NCBI GenBank assembly: GCA_900769615.1
Contig: CAAGHH010000012.1
Coordinates: forward strand, 36,788 to 100,787
Direction of reading: 5' to 3'
From: Selenomonadales bacterium
Lineage (GTDB): Bacteria > Bacillota > Negativicutes > Selenomonadales > Selenomonadaceae
Length of the DNA: 64,000 bases
Shown here: positions 9,523 through 17,760 of the stretch, piece by piece
Position numbering within the stretch: the stretch's first letter is position 1
How the letters are laid out: each line of letters starts with the position of its first letter
Position numbers and translations under genes: made by a program
Notes under the pieces: generated by a model
What the model was told of the DNA's origin: nothing
Database searches by the model: none
What the model saw: only the letters and a program-made list of their open reading frames with translations

Positions 9523-10179
9523 TTATTCACCAAAGAATTCATTTTCCGCCGCAATGCAAAGCATGTGATAAACCGGTAAATGCAATTCCTGAATTTTGTA
9601 AGTTTCGCTTTCCGGCACACAAATGCAAACATCTGCTAAATTTTGCTGTTTTATCTTGCCACCGTTCTTGCCCGTCAAAGCTATCGTAAATACGCCCTTC
9701 ACCTTAGCCATCTGCAAAGCATAAATAACATTCGTCGAATTGCCTGAAGTTGATATTGCCAGCAACACATCGCCAGCATCGCCCATACCTAAAATTTGCT
9801 GAGCAAAGGCTAAATCCGGTGCTTGATCATTGGCAAAAGCTGTATTTAAGGCTACTTGATTTACTAATGACAACGCTGGAAGTGTCCCTTGTAAATTGTC
9901 CATAAAATACTGTGCGGACGCTGGACAAAGCTGCTGCATTTTTTCCGCCATAGCTGCATCCAATTTACGTGGCAGCAAAAAGCCCTTCATCAATTCACCA
10001 ACAATATGCTCCGCATCTGATGCACTGCCACCATTGCCACAAGCTATCAATTTATGCTTATTACGATAGCTGGTACATATTGCCTTTACGGCCTCAATTA
10101 AACTATCCTGGCAGTAAGCAAGCTGAGGATAGCGTTCTATCAGCTCGGCTGCTTTAGCTAAGGTTGACTGTTTTATCAT
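9523..10179 (-). CDS. SIS-domain sugar-phosphate isomerase, GmhA (phosphoheptose isomerase) type
   Basis: The 218-residue protein has the SIS fold with CGNGGSASDAEHIVGEL (about residues 46-62), which is the GmhA signature, and a later ISTSGNSTNVIYAL phosphate loop. GmhA makes D-glycero-heptose 7-phosphate for lipopolysaccharide core, which would fit a diderm. This protein is somewhat longer than E. coli GmhA (192 residues) because of an insert (FLLPRKLDAAMAEKM). A different sugar phosphate is possible. It is 20 bases downstream of the secreted-protein gene and upstream of the phosphohexomutase. Confidence 0.8.
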   Translation of the reverse strand: MIKQSTLAKAAELIERYPQLAYCQDSLIEAVKAICTSYRNKHKLIACGNGGSASDAEHIVGELMKGFLLPRKLDAAMAEKMQQLCPASAQYFMDNLQGTLPALSLVNQVALNTAFANDQAPDLAFAQQILGMGDAGDVLLAISTSGNSTNVIYALQMAKVKGVFTIALTGKNGGKIKQQNLADVCICVPESETYKIQELHLPVYHMLCIAAENEFFGE

Positions 10180-10199
10180 TTTCTTTCTTCTTTCCTTTA

Positions 10200-10880
10200 T
10201 CAGCGATTGCGGTAGCGGTTAGCCATATCTTTAGCATTATAGCCGCTGTCAGGCCCCTTGATATCCTGAATTTTTTCGCCAGCCGGCTTACCAGCAAGTG
10301 GTTTTATATCTAATGGTTTTGATGACGATGCTTGCATCTTTGAACGATAGGCATTTTGACCATTTTTATTGCCACGAAATTTATTCCATAGCCATTTTAC
10401 CAGCATAATAACAGCCACAAGCATAACTACATTCATAATTACACCTAAAATATCAGCCATCATACCGCCGCCTAGACCGCCTAACATATGGGAAAGCATT
10501 GAGCCAAGGAACATACCACCAGCTAAAAGACCGATATTTCTAAGCGCACTGCCCCAGCGGCTGCTGCTTTGCGTATTAGCCGTATTAGCTGCGGTATTAG
10601 CTTTACTGTTAGCTGCTGGAGCATTTTTGTCTAAACTTTTAGCATCTTTAGATGGCTTATAGCTATCACCATTTCCCGATACCGACTTGCTATTGCTGGG
10701 CGTGCTAGCCTTTGGCGCTGCACTCGGAGCTTTTGGTGCAGCTTTGGGCACGGACATCTTCGCTCCGCCCTTAGCAGCATACGCCGTACTAACCATCTGA
10801 CTAGCCATCGGCAGCACCGGTGCCGCAGTCAAAACCATCGCTCCTGCCATTACTATTGCTAAATTTTTCTTGAGGTTCAT
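10200..10880 (-). CDS. Secreted or membrane protein of unknown function (Tim44-like N-terminal layout)
   Basis: A 226-residue protein with a signal-peptide-like start (KKNLAIVMAGAMVLTAAPVL), then a low-complexity stretch rich in Lys, Pro, Ala and Ser (about 35-100). A Gly/Met-rich segment (GGMFLGSMLSHMLGGLGGG) and a strong membrane helix (about 143-165) follow, then a basic tail ending NRYRNR. The Gly-rich hydrophobic segment recalls the N-terminal half of bacterial Tim44-like proteins, but the Tim44 domain is absent. ATG 10880 has AAGGAG 8 bases upstream. It is in the same minus-strand run as the isomerase and mutase genes. Confidence 0.65.
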   Translation of the reverse strand: MNLKKNLAIVMAGAMVLTAAPVLPMASQMVSTAYAAKGGAKMSVPKAAPKAPSAAPKASTPSNSKSVSGNGDSYKPSKDAKSLDKNAPAANSKANTAANTANTQSSSRWGSALRNIGLLAGGMFLGSMLSHMLGGLGGGMMADILGVIMNVVMLVAVIMLVKWLWNKFRGNKNGQNAYRSKMQASSSKPLDIKPLAGKPAGEKIQDIKGPDSGYNAKDMANRYRNR

Positions 10881-10904
10881 CAATAAATCTCCTTTGTAAA
10901 CTTA

Positions 10905-11183
10905 TTATTCTTCTTTATAAGACTTTATATCATCAGGGAAAGCATAAATTTCGCCCACCGTGTCAAGCTCACCAGATAAATATCTGTCGATATCATCAAC
11001 ATCAATATAAAGTTTGCAATCAATATCCATATAACCCTGTTCTTTGCCATTCGATAAATCACGAATTGCTATCAGCTTTTCCCGTAATTTTAAAAGTTCG
11101 CTGCGAGTGGCATGTATATCAAGCTTTATCTGGGGAACGCCATATTCCTTTAGTACCTCATCCATAGTCATGCGTTGTGACAT
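10905..11183 (-). CDS. Small acidic protein of unknown function
   Basis: A 92-residue protein that I do not recognise. It is soluble, acidic and partly helical (SELLKLREKLIAIRDL), with no membrane segment and no clear motif. ATG 11183 is preferred over ATG 11192 because GAGAGG lies 9 bases before it. It sits 24 bases upstream of the secreted-protein gene and is probably in its operon. Confidence 0.65.
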   Translation of the reverse strand: MSQRMTMDEVLKEYGVPQIKLDIHATRSELLKLREKLIAIRDLSNGKEQGYMDIDCKLYIDVDDIDRYLSGELDTVGEIYAFPDDIKSYKEE

Positions 11184-11272
11184 TTTATTCATCCTCTCAT
11201 CATAAACTTTATTGACCTTTTGATGTTTTATCTATAATACCAATCCTATCTGAAAATAGAATGATATTTTTT

Positions 11273-11428
11273 CTAGCGCTGTTTCATCCGATCTAAAATC
11301 TGTTGCAGCTGCTTTTTTTGCCGCAAATGGGTCTCATAATCAAGATCATTTGAATCTATTTTTAAACGCTTGTCGATATTATCAATGCTATGTTGCAAAC
11401 GCTGCATTGCTTCTTCTTTCGTATTCAT
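11273..11428 (-). CDS. 51-residue coiled-coil protein
   Basis: Small ORF with a good ribosome site (GGAGG, 8 bases before ATG 11428) and a promoter just upstream (TTGTCG, 17 bases, TATAAT). The product starts MNTKEEAMQRLQHSIDNI and is almost entirely charged, with hydrophobics spaced as in an amphipathic helix. It ends DRMKQR. It has no membrane helix and no known family that I recognise. It is likely the first gene of the minus-strand run ending at 7926. Confidence 0.6.
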   Translation of the reverse strand: MNTKEEAMQRLQHSIDNIDKRLKIDSNDLDYETHLRQKKQLQQILDRMKQR

Positions 11429-11449
11429 AATTGTTTCCTCCGCTCTATT

Positions 11450-11478
11450 ATTATAGCAAAGCCGTCATATTCCGACAA
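11450..11478 (-). promoter_or_regulatory. Promoter of the 51-residue ORF operon
   Basis: On the minus strand TTGTCG (11473-11478), a 17-base spacer and TATAAT (11450-11455) precede the GGAGG and ATG of the small ORF. Confidence 0.6.
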
Positions 11479-11576
11479 TGCCATTTAACTTAAGCGATAA
11501 AATAACTGCCAGCTCATGCTATAATATAGTTGTGCTTTTTATTAATTTGATTTTCTTCGCTTGCGAGGTGTATTTG

Positions 11577-13355
11577 ATGAAAAAAGAATTTTACCAGCAG
11601 CAACAGCAAATTGCTACCACAACTAAAAAAACGCAACTCAGTAAATCACATAAATTTACTACTATCCGCACGGCTTTGTTTATCGGACTAGTTTTTGCTT
11701 TTGCGGCTGGCTATGATGGACATGTCGCTGGCACGATTAGCGGATTACTGCTTTTAATCGCCTTTATTTATGCTATCCGTCAGCATAACCGCTTAAAATA
11801 TCAGCTCGAGCTTACTATAAGCCGACTGGCGGTTATTAATTCTTATCTAGCCAGATTCACTAATGATTGGCATAACCTTAAAGCTGCTGGCAACGAATTT
11901 CGCCATGCCAAGCGCCCCCAAGAAATTGATCTTCATATTTTAGGCAAAGCTTCCTTATACCAATATCTCTGCTTAGCCCAAACTAAGCTTGGCCGCCAAA
12001 AATTAGCAGCTTCGCTTGCTGTATTTCCGGCTAAAGAACAAACTATCCGTGACCGCCAAGAAGCGGTTGCTGAATTAATAAACCAGCCCTCGCTATGTCT
12101 TGATTTTCTAGCCCTTAATAATATGTTGCCAGAAAACCATAACACCAAACCACTTGTAGCAACTATAACCAATATGCAGCAATATTCGCCTGGCAGCTGG
12201 GAAAATCGAGCTCGTTTTTTCCTGCCACTATTGACATTGCTATCGTTATTACTGTGGCTGGCTGATTTAACCAGTATATCAGTACCAGCCTTTCTCTTTT
12301 CACTACAGCTTTTACTAGCGGTAATATTTTTCAATCGCCATCAGCAATTGTTAGCTCCATTAAAAGACTTTAACCGCGAACTAAATCTTTATGCTGCGCT
12401 ATTCGCTAAGTTTACTGATACTGATTTTAAAAGTGCCAGGCTTCGCGCCATGCAACAAAAATTACTTTCCTCCCCCAATGCAAACGTTAGCTTAACCAAG
12501 TTAAATCAGTTAGCTGATAAAGTCCGCATGCGAAATAATATTTTCTTCTTTGTTTTAGCTAATACCCTATTGCTTTGGGATTTTCATTGCACGATAAATT
12601 TTCTTCGCTGGTGCCAGCCAGCTTCAAAATCAGTTGCCAAATGGCTTGACCTATGGGCAGAATTTGAAGTAATACTGTCACTGGCCATTGTTGGTCAGAC
12701 CCGCAATACTTGGACTATGCCCAAAATTTTAAACGGTACACCAGCAGTAAAAGCCAACGCTTTGAGTTCACTTTTAATAAATGAAAAACTATCTGTAGCT
12801 AATGATTCAGCGTTAACTGCTGAAACTCGCATTATTACCGGCTCAAATATGTCCGGCAAAACTACTTATATGCGAACCATTGCCAGTTCTGCTGTTTTAG
12901 CGTATGCTGGAGCGCCTGTTTGTGCTAAAGCTTTTGCCTTAACACCACTTTTCATCTTCACTTCTATTCAAGTAAATGATGACTTGGCTCATGGCATATC
13001 TACCTTTTACGCTGAGCTGCTCCGCTTAAAACAAATAGTAAAATTCAGCCATCGCCGGCTTCCTATGCTGATATGCATTGATGAAATTTTCAAAGGCACT
13101 AATTCGGCCGACCGAATTGTTGGTGCAAAAGAAGCTATCAAGCATTTAACCCGGCCTTGGTGTATAACCATCGTAACTACTCATGATTTTGAATTATGCG
13201 ATTTAAAAGCAGCCGGCAACGTTCCCATTACTAATTTTCATTTTGAAGAATATTACCAAGCCGACAAAATTCACTTTGATTTCAAACTAAAGCCTGGTCG
13301 TTGCCACACTACCAATGCTAAGTATTTATTGCACATGGCCGGAATCCTCGACTAA
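11577..13355 (+). CDS. Membrane-anchored MutS-family ATPase
   Basis: A 592-residue protein with only the MutS core and ATPase parts. Walker A is GSNMSGKTT, Walker B is MLICIDEIFKGTNSADRI, and TTHDFELCDL follows, all near the C-terminus. There is no N-terminal mismatch-binding domain. Hydrophobic pairs at about residues 30-65 and 215-255 look like membrane helices. Such MutS-like proteins are common in Firmicutes but are not mismatch-repair MutS, and their role is unknown. ATG 11577 has GAGGTG 6 bases upstream. The longer upstream reading frame (from 11478) has no ribosome site. It is a single gene followed by a terminator. Confidence 0.85.
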   Translation: MKKEFYQQQQQIATTTKKTQLSKSHKFTTIRTALFIGLVFAFAAGYDGHVAGTISGLLLLIAFIYAIRQHNRLKYQLELTISRLAVINSYLARFTNDWHNLKAAGNEFRHAKRPQEIDLHILGKASLYQYLCLAQTKLGRQKLAASLAVFPAKEQTIRDRQEAVAELINQPSLCLDFLALNNMLPENHNTKPLVATITNMQQYSPGSWENRARFFLPLLTLLSLLLWLADLTSISVPAFLFSLQLLLAVIFFNRHQQLLAPLKDFNRELNLYAALFAKFTDTDFKSARLRAMQQKLLSSPNANVSLTKLNQLADKVRMRNNIFFFVLANTLLLWDFHCTINFLRWCQPASKSVAKWLDLWAEFEVILSLAIVGQTRNTWTMPKILNGTPAVKANALSSLLINEKLSVANDSALTAETRIITGSNMSGKTTYMRTIASSAVLAYAGAPVCAKAFALTPLFIFTSIQVNDDLAHGISTFYAELLRLKQIVKFSHRRLPMLICIDEIFKGTNSADRIVGAKEAIKHLTRPWCITIVTTHDFELCDLKAAGNVPITNFHFEEYYQADKIHFDFKLKPGRCHTTNAKYLLHMAGILD

Positions 13356-13392
13356 AATACAATTGTATAATAACAAACCATATACAAACACT

Positions 13393-13442
13393 AAAAAAGT
13401 CAAGTTTATACCGATAAATATCGGCAAAGCTTGACTTTTTTT
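13393..13442 (+). terminator. Terminator after the MutS-like gene
   Basis: AAAAAAGTCAAG pairs with CTTGACTTTTTTT. An inner CCGATA/TATCGG stem extends the hairpin, and a T-run follows. Confidence 0.85.
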
Positions 13443-13564
13443 CTTAAAATACAAGACAAATGTCCATTTATATGCTATTATAATACCTGTCTTGTTTATA
13501 TGCATTTTTGTATACAGTAAATAGACAATGCTTTCATTTTTATTTATTTAGGGAGGACTTTTTC

Positions 13565-14911
13565 ATGGAATCATTTATTCCGGTATTAAATGCTATTGAC
13601 TCCTTTATGTGGGGTCCGCCGCTGATTACGCTATTAGTCGGAACTGGTATCTACCTGACGGTAAGGCTGCATCTATTGCAAGTTTTTCGTCTGCCACTAG
13701 CACTTCGTCTTATTTTCAAAGCCCAAAATAAAGGCGAAGGCGATGTCTCAAGCTTCAAAGCCCTTTGTGTGGCTTTGGCAGCAACTGTTGGTACCGGTAA
13801 TATCGTTGGTGTTGCTACTGCCGTAAAAGTCGGCGGTCCGGGTGCCATTTTTTGGATGTGGATGGCAGCTTTTTTTGGTATGGCTACAAAATATGCCGAA
13901 GGTCTGCTCGCAGTAAAATATCGCTCCGTTGATGCTAAAGGCGACATTGCCGGCGGTCCTATGTTTTATATCCGCAATGGTATGGGTGAAAAATGGAAAC
14001 CACTAGCTACCTTCTTTGCCATCGCCTGCATTCTCGTAGCGTACTTAGGTATTGGTACTTTCCCGCAGGTAAACGCTATTGTTGATAGTATGGAGCTTTC
14101 TTTTGGTTTTCCTAAAGTCGCAACTGATGCTATTTTAACCTTCTTTATCGCCGCTATTACTATCGGCGGTTTACAAAGCATCGCCAAGGTGGCATCTGGT
14201 ATTATTCCTTTTATGGCCTTTTTGTATATTGCTATAAGCTTTGGTTTACTGGTTGCTAATATTGACCAGCTGCCAGCTGCCGTGGCGCTGATTTTTGCAG
14301 ATGCGTTTACTGGTTCTGCCGCTGCGGGCGGTTTTGCTGGCTCAACAGTTATGATGGCCATGCAAAATGGTATTGCCCGCGGTGTTTTCTCAAACGAATC
14401 TGGTCTTGGTTCAGCACCAATCGCCGCCGCTGCTGCCAAAACCAAGTATCCAGCGGAACAGGGTCTTATTTCTATGACTGGTACGTTTATCGATACTATC
14501 ATCATTTGTACGATGACAGGTATCGCTTTAGTTATCACAGGTGTTTGGCAGGGTGATGCTGCTGGTGCGGCTATGACCAGTGCTGCTTTTGCCGCTACTT
14601 ATGGTACGGTTGGCAGTCAGCTTTTAACCATTGCGCTGGCCCTCTTTGCTTTTACTACTATTCTTGGCTGGAACTATTATGGCGAACGCGCTTGCATTTA
14701 CCTCTTTGGCACCAAAGGAGTACTGCCTTATCGCTTGATTTTTATAGTATTGATTGCCTGCGGTGCTTTCCTGAAACTCGAAGCAATTTGGATTTTAGCT
14801 GATATCGTAAATGGTCTCATGGCTATACCTAACCTTATTGCTTTAATCGCACTTTCTGGCGTAGTGGTAGCCGAAACTAAACTGTATTTAAAACATCGTC
14901 AAGAAAATTAA
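13565..14911 (+). CDS. Sodium:alanine (glycine) symporter, AGCS family
   Basis: A 448-residue membrane carrier for Na+-coupled uptake of alanine or glycine. Typical AGCS segments are visible: GVATAVKVGGPGAIFWMW, GPMFYIRNG and NESGLGSAPIAAAAA. There are about eleven hydrophobic helices. The start ATG 13565 follows GGGAGGACTTTTTTC. The extension to 13508 has no ribosome site and is ignored. It is a single-gene unit with a terminator at 14928-14965. I saw no glycine riboswitch in the 209 bases before it. Confidence 0.93.
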   Translation: MESFIPVLNAIDSFMWGPPLITLLVGTGIYLTVRLHLLQVFRLPLALRLIFKAQNKGEGDVSSFKALCVALAATVGTGNIVGVATAVKVGGPGAIFWMWMAAFFGMATKYAEGLLAVKYRSVDAKGDIAGGPMFYIRNGMGEKWKPLATFFAIACILVAYLGIGTFPQVNAIVDSMELSFGFPKVATDAILTFFIAAITIGGLQSIAKVASGIIPFMAFLYIAISFGLLVANIDQLPAAVALIFADAFTGSAAAGGFAGSTVMMAMQNGIARGVFSNESGLGSAPIAAAAAKTKYPAEQGLISMTGTFIDTIIICTMTGIALVITGVWQGDAAGAAMTSAAFAATYGTVGSQLLTIALALFAFTTILGWNYYGERACIYLFGTKGVLPYRLIFIVLIACGAFLKLEAIWILADIVNGLMAIPNLIALIALSGVVVAETKLYLKHRQEN

Positions 14912-14927
14912 CTCTGACTATTAATAG

Positions 14928-14965
14928 AAAACGCTTGTCGGATAGTATCTGACAGGCGTTTTTTG
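14928..14965 (+). terminator. Terminator after the alanine symporter gene
   Basis: AAAACGCTTGTC pairs with GACAGGCGTTTT with one unpaired position and is followed by TTTTGTTT. Confidence 0.85.
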
Positions 14966-15022
14966 TTTATTAACAACTACTATGTTATACTATGTATACT
15001 TCATTACAAAAGAGGTTATAAC

Positions 15023-15787
15023 ATGATTTTGACAGACAAATCAACTAAGCTAGCTAAGCCTTCTCGCGCTATTGTCTTTCGTGAAGGTTTACATGATGGT
15101 ATCCCTATCGCTTTAGGTTATTTTGTAGTTTCCTTTGCTCTCGGCATAGCCGCCCGCAACGCTGGACTTACCCCATTGCAGGGTTTTCTTGCCAGCTTCT
15201 TTAACAATGCTTCAGCTGGTGAATATGCCGCCTTTACTACCATTGCAGCCGATGCGCCCTATCTGGAGCTTGCTCTTATTACCTTGATTGCTAATGCCCG
15301 GTATATGCTTATGAGCTGTGTCATCAGTCAAAAAATGGCTCCTGATACCCCTCTTATACACCGTGTATTGGTTGGTTTTGATATAACTGATGAAATATTT
15401 GGTATAACCATCGCCCGTCAAGGCAAGTTAAATCCTTTTTATAACTATGGCGCTATGGCAGTTGCTCTGCCCGGCTGGTCAGTTGGCACGGCGCTCGGCG
15501 TCATTGCTGGCAATCTGCTGCCCCTTTCAGCCGTCAGTGCACTTTCAGTAGCCTTATTTGGTATGTTCCTTTGGGTAATAATTCCAACTGCCCGCGATAA
15601 TAAAATCGTTGGCGCGCTGATAATCGCCAGCTTTATTTTCAGTTTTGCCTTCGAACATTTGCCATTTATTATGGATTTATCCGCTGGAACCCGCACCATT
15701 ATTTTAACCGTACTGATTGCTGGCGCCGGTGCGCTGTTATTCCCTGTAAGTGATGATAATGGAGGCAACGATTGCAATGAACCATGA
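15023..15787 (+). CDS. azlC: AzlC-family branched-chain amino acid exporter, large subunit
   Basis: A 254-residue membrane protein with the AzlC signature near the start (REGLHDGIPIALGYFVVSFALG) and NNASAGEYAAF. Together with AzlD it exports branched-chain amino acids or related compounds. ATG 15023 has AGAGG 7 bases upstream. The gene overlaps azlD by 11 bases, which indicates coupled translation. Confidence 0.92.
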   Translation: MILTDKSTKLAKPSRAIVFREGLHDGIPIALGYFVVSFALGIAARNAGLTPLQGFLASFFNNASAGEYAAFTTIAADAPYLELALITLIANARYMLMSCVISQKMAPDTPLIHRVLVGFDITDEIFGITIARQGKLNPFYNYGAMAVALPGWSVGTALGVIAGNLLPLSAVSALSVALFGMFLWVIIPTARDNKIVGALIIASFIFSFAFEHLPFIMDLSAGTRTIILTVLIAGAGALLFPVSDDNGGNDCNEP

Positions 15788-16085
15788 TATTTATATTTAT
15801 CTTTTGGTAATGAGTACGGTGACTATTGCTATCCGTATTGTGCCGCTGACATTAATCCGTCAGCAGATAAAAAACCGCTTTTTGCGTTCATTTCTTTATT
15901 ATGTACCTTATGTAACGTTAGCAGTTATGACCTTTCCGGCTATTACCGAAGCCACGCAAACTCCTATCTCGGGTATACTAGCTTTTCTTACTGGTCTGAT
16001 GCTGGCTTGGTATGGCGCCAGCTTATTTAAAGTATCAGCTGCCTGCTGTATAATTGTGTTTTTGAGTGAATTGCTGCTGCTTTGA
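15777..16085 (+). CDS. azlD: AzlD-family branched-chain amino acid exporter, small subunit
   Basis: A 102-residue protein with four hydrophobic helices and the AzlD pattern (TIAIRIVPLTLIR, then FLRSFLYYVPYVTLAVMTFPAI). ATG 15777 lies inside the end of azlC with GGAGG 11 bases upstream. It is the partner of AzlC and is followed by a bidirectional terminator. Confidence 0.9.
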   Translation: MNHDIYIYLLVMSTVTIAIRIVPLTLIRQQIKNRFLRSFLYYVPYVTLAVMTFPAITEATQTPISGILAFLTGLMLAWYGASLFKVSAACCIIVFLSELLLL

Positions 16086-16118
16086 CAACTCCTTACTTTG
16101 TACTAACTATAATATGAT

Positions 16119-16158
16119 AAAAAATAGTGGTTTGAGACAGTTCAAACCACTATTTTTA
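16119..16158. terminator. Bidirectional terminator between azlD and metY
   Basis: AAAATAGTGGTTTGA pairs with TTCAAACCACTATTTT around a 5-base loop, with A/T runs on both sides. It serves azlD (plus) and metY (minus), whose stops face each other. Confidence 0.88.
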
Positions 16159-16178
16159 TACAATATTCTTATTCTTTA

Positions 16179-17474
16179 TCAATCAACAGCAGCAAAAGCC
16201 TGATCTAAATCATAAATTATGTCATCAATATGCTCTGTACCAATAGACAAGCGAATGGTCGATGGCGTAATACCAGATGCAGCCAGTTCTTCCTCATTCA
16301 TCTGCGAATGCGTCGTGGAAGCCGGATGAATTACCAGCGATTTAACATCAGCCACATTGGCTAAGAGGCTAAATACTTTAAGATGGTCGATGAACTTCTT
16401 AGCGGCTTCAGCACCACCTTTAATCTCAAAAGTGAAGATAGAAATACCACCATTCGGGAAGTATTTTTTATAAAGTTCATGATCCGGATGATCAGCTAAT
16501 GCTGGATGATTTACCTTTGCGACATGCGGATTCTTAGCCAGGTACTCTACTACCTTAAGTGCATTTTCAACATGACGTTCTACTCTAAGCGATAGCGTTT
16601 CCGTCCCCTGCAAGAGCAAGAAGGCATTAAATGGTGAAAGCGTAGCACCTTCGTCACGCAGAATCAGCGTGCGAATATACGTTGCAAAAGCAGCGGCACC
16701 AACGTCTTTGGCAAAGCTTATGCCATGATAGCTGGCATTGGGCTCTACAAACTGCGGGAATTTACCCGAAGCAATCCAGTCAAATTTACCACTATCAACA
16801 ATGACACCACCTAAAGTCGTGCCATGACCACCGATGAATTTAGTCGCCGAATGAACCACAATATCAGCACCATATTCAAAAGGACGAAGCTGATACGGCG
16901 TAGCAAAAGTTGAATCTACCACCAGCGGTATATTGTGCTTGTGCGCAATATCAGCTACTGCCTGAATATCAATAAGATTAGCGTTAGGGTTGCCAACGGA
17001 TTCTATGTATAAAACTCGCGTGTTATCTTTGATAGCATCTTCAAATACCTGTACGCCTTTCGTCGCATCAACAAAAGTTGTTTCAATACCATAGTTAGGG
17101 AACGTATGCTCAAAAAGATTATACGTGCCGCCATAAATAGTCGTAGCAGCTACAATATGCTGTCCGCTATGTACGAGTGCCTCCAAGGTATAAGTAACGG
17201 CTGCTGCACCAGAAGCTACGGCTACGGCTGCTACGCCGCCTTCCAAGGCAGCAATACGCTTAGCAAAAATATCCTCAGTCGGGTTGGTCAAACGACCATA
17301 AACATTACCAGCATCCTTTAGAGCAAACCGGTCAGCTGCATGCTGAGCATTATGGAATACATAGGAGGTTGTCTGATAAATTGGTACTGCTCTAGCATCG
17401 GTTGTCGGATCAGCACTTTCCTGACCTACATGGAGCTGCAAAGTTTCAAAATGATATTTTCTTTCTTCACTCAT
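16179..17474 (-). CDS. metY: O-acetylhomoserine sulfhydrylase (MetY), PLP enzyme
   Basis: Makes homocysteine from O-acetylhomoserine and sulfide for methionine synthesis. The 431-residue protein shows the start FETLQLHVGQ, the substrate loop VYGRLTNPTEDIFAKRIAAL and the PLP-lysine motif VHSATKFIGGHGTTLGG. RLSIGTEHIDDI follows near the C-terminus. Length is usual for MetY and longer than cystathionine synthases or lyases. It is a single gene with its own strong promoter and a palindrome on the -10. No SAM riboswitch is present in the short leader. Confidence 0.94.
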   Translation of the reverse strand: MSEERKYHFETLQLHVGQESADPTTDARAVPIYQTTSYVFHNAQHAADRFALKDAGNVYGRLTNPTEDIFAKRIAALEGGVAAVAVASGAAAVTYTLEALVHSGQHIVAATTIYGGTYNLFEHTFPNYGIETTFVDATKGVQVFEDAIKDNTRVLYIESVGNPNANLIDIQAVADIAHKHNIPLVVDSTFATPYQLRPFEYGADIVVHSATKFIGGHGTTLGGVIVDSGKFDWIASGKFPQFVEPNASYHGISFAKDVGAAAFATYIRTLILRDEGATLSPFNAFLLLQGTETLSLRVERHVENALKVVEYLAKNPHVAKVNHPALADHPDHELYKKYFPNGGISIFTFEIKGGAEAAKKFIDHLKVFSLLANVADVKSLVIHPASTTHSQMNEEELAASGITPSTIRLSIGTEHIDDIIYDLDQAFAAVD

Positions 17475-17505
17475 TACAATAACCTCTTTCTTTTATCCTG
17501 ACGTT

Positions 17506-17542
17506 ATAATGTAAACATATCTGATTAATATGTTTACATTAT
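17506..17542. promoter_or_regulatory. Long palindromic operator at the metY promoter
   Basis: ATAATGTAAACATA (17506-17519) and TATGTTTACATTAT (17529-17542) form a perfect 14-bp inverted repeat with a 9-base centre. It overlaps the -10 and the transcription start. A bound dimeric repressor here would block RNA polymerase. The TGTAAACAT half-site does not let me name the regulator. Confidence 0.7.
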
Positions 17543-17566
17543 ATAGATAAAATAGGTGTATGTCAA
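17538..17566 (-). promoter_or_regulatory. Promoter of metY
   Basis: On the minus strand TTGACA (17561-17566), a 17-base spacer and TATAAT (17538-17543) give a full consensus promoter 64 bases upstream of the metY start. Confidence 0.85.
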
Positions 17567-17592
17567 TAACTTTTGTAATAAATTGTCACAAT

Positions 17593-17647
17593 CACAATTT
17601 TTATTGTGAACGTATCTCTCGCCTATAGAGGCGGGGGATACGTTCAC
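17593..17647. repeat. Strong hairpin in the metY-yitT gap
   Basis: GTGAACGTATC (17606-17616) pairs perfectly with GATACGTTCAC (17637-17647), continued inward by TCTCGCCT with AGGCGGGG (two G-T pairs) around the loop ATAG. This gives 19 bp with a 4-base loop. A second, competing hairpin (CACAAT-TTTT-ATTGTG, 17593-17608) shares three bases with its left arm. There is no T-run. It resembles the terminal hairpins of IS200/IS605 elements, but no transposase gene is present. Confidence 0.55.
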
Positions 17648-17701
17648 TTCGCTAATTCGATCGACAAATTTCAAAAAAATCGCCTCCACAAATTATACTT
17701 G

Positions 17702-17731
17702 GGAATATTATATTTTAAAGTATAATATTCC
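17702..17731. repeat. AT-rich palindrome near the yitT stop
   Basis: GGAATATTATA (17702-17712) pairs perfectly with TATAATATTCC (17721-17731). It lies 30 bases beyond the yitT stop. It could act as a weak terminator or RNA 3' end for yitT, though the T-run on the minus strand is missing. Confidence 0.5.
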
Positions 17732-17760
17732 TTTTGGGTAAGTCAACTAACCGTTTGCCT

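Noticed and set aside
13356..13564. Glycine riboswitch before the alanine symporter
   Set aside because: The gap holds the previous terminator and AT-rich DNA, and none of the conserved glycine-switch segments.
13966..14538. 190-residue ORF on the minus strand inside the alanine symporter gene
   Set aside because: It is an antisense shadow of a strongly coding plus-strand gene, with no ribosome site or family motifs.
17475..17540. SAM riboswitch upstream of metY
   Set aside because: The leader is about 60 bases, too short for any SAM class, and shows no conserved motif; a DNA operator is seen instead.
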